Shown: piece after piece, positions 14,129 to 14,589 of the stretch
How positions within the stretch are numbered: position 1 is the first letter of the stretch
How the letters are laid out: the number at the start of each line of letters is the position of its first letter
From: Clostridia bacterium
Lineage (GTDB): Bacteria; Bacillota; Clostridia; Christensenellales; CAG-314
NCBI GenBank assembly: GCA_017407305.1
Contig: JAFQWS010000053.1
Coordinates: forward strand, 1 to 14,589
DNA: 14,589 bases
Direction: 5' to 3'
Notes under the pieces: model-generated
Told to the model about the DNA's origin: nothing
Seen by the model: only the letters and a program-made list of their open reading frames with translations
Database searches by the model: none
Made by a program: the position numbers and the translations under genes

Positions 14129-14589
14129 ATGAAAAAATATTTGGCAGTAGTATTGGCAGTTGTTATGGCTGTTGCATGCTGTGCAGTTTTGGCAGGTTGC
14201 ACACAACCCGTCACAACAACAGGTTCTTATCACTATGAAAACCCTTGGGCAGCAGGCACCTACTATGGTTGCGAAGCAACAGTTACAGTCAAAGGCGACA
14301 CAATCGAAAGCGTTGTCATTTCCGAAGATTCCGCAACAGGTTGGACAAACCTTTCCGCAGGCTGGGGCGACAAAGGCATCTATGAAGCAGCAGAAGAAGA
14401 TTACATTGCAAGCTTCACAGGTGTAAAAGTTGAAGACATCTTGGCAGCAGAAGTCGAACTCAATGCAAAGGGCGTACCTCAATCCGTCACAGAAGCTTAC
14501 CTTGTAGCAGGCGCAACACAAACAAGTGGCCGTGTAGTTTTGGCAATCCAATCCGCACTTGGCAAACACACCTCTGTTGGCTCTTACAA
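14129..14589 (+). CDS. FMN-binding-domain-like lipoprotein, cut by the window end
   Basis: The first 153 codons are visible and no stop is reached. A signal sequence leads to the lipobox LAGC, placing the lipidated cysteine at residue 24. Residues 42-64 (AGTYYG..., ending TIESVVI) resemble the opening strands of an FMN_bind domain. GDKGIYEA (80-87), FTGVKVEDILA (96-106) and VAGATQTSG (126-134) followed by VLAIQSAL fit its later part. In this family the Thr of an S/T-G-A-T motif takes a covalent flavin from ApbE, for electron transfer outside the membrane. Here the motif reads Y-L-V-A-G-A-T, so the usual Asp and Ser/Thr before GAT are replaced, while the acceptor-position Thr130 is kept. Flavinylation is therefore uncertain. 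AAAAGGAG (14115-14122) stands 6 nt before the ATG. Confidence 0.75.
   Translation, partial: MKKYLAVVLAVVMAVACCAVLAGCTQPVTTTGSYHYENPWAAGTYYGCEATVTVKGDTIESVVISEDSATGWTNLSAGWGDKGIYEAAEEDYIASFTGVKVEDILAAEVELNAKGVPQSVTEAYLVAGATQTSGRVVLAIQSALGKHTSVGSY

Noticed and set aside
14078..14569. Minus-strand open frame over the last gene
   Set aside because: It is again in codon register with the sense lipoprotein. The sense strand has promoter, ribosome binding site and lipobox.
1..14589. CRISPR array, tRNA/rRNA gene, insertion sequence or defence island
   Set aside because: I saw no regularly spaced repeats, cloverleaf, transposase or recombinase motifs, or defence-type genes on either strand.

Overview
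The window is an ordinary-looking, gene-dense stretch of bacterial chromosome with ten genes. Nine are complete and one lipoprotein gene runs off the right edge. The promoters are Gram-positive style, with TTGACA/TTTACA-like -35 boxes, 17-nt spacers and TATAAT -10 boxes. They come with purine-rich ribosome binding sites, strong intrinsic terminators, two lipobox lipoproteins and a single-pass surface protein. This fits Bacillota, probably an uncultured Clostridia-like anaerobe; the taxonomic guess is inference. The housekeeping promoters argue against Bacteroidota.

Layout. Bases 35-4746 (+) hold a tight RNA-function operon: isoleucyl-tRNA synthetase (ileS2/eukaryote-like type), an RlmI-like class I SAM methyltransferase and a RluA-family pseudouridine synthase. 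The genes are separated by 3 nt and then by a 4-nt ATGA overlap. Bases 4883-6451 (+) encode a secreted, C-terminally membrane-anchored protein. Its promoter lies between two 12-bp inverted repeats. Two back-to-back terminators then separate it from a minus-strand operon at 8575-6550: an M20/PepT-like peptidase followed by a HAD phosphatase-like hydrolase. Divergent from that is an unrecognised soluble protein (8725-9576, +). It is followed by a beta-propeller-like lipoprotein (9680-11164, +), prolyl-tRNA synthetase of the archaeal/eukaryal-like type (11290-12726, +), a DUF697/YcjF-like membrane protein (12833-13843, +) and the start of an FMN-binding-domain-like lipoprotein (14129 onward, +).

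How the parts relate. The housekeeping genes serve tRNA charging and probably RNA modification. The peptidase/HAD pair looks like small-metabolite turnover. The three exported proteins are the accessory, surface-exposed component. Their promoter regions share an ATGTAAAA octamer; in the two lipoprotein genes it sits exactly 8 nt after the -10 box. No rRNA, tRNA, CRISPR array, insertion sequence, recombinase or defence system is visible. The best candidates for something new are the inverted-repeat-flanked promoter of the surface protein gene (a possible phase-variable switch or looping operator) and the shared octamer. No intergenic stretch exceeds 300 bases. The longest, about 285 bases before the last gene, holds a terminator, an AT-rich spacer, a promoter and a small leader hairpin.
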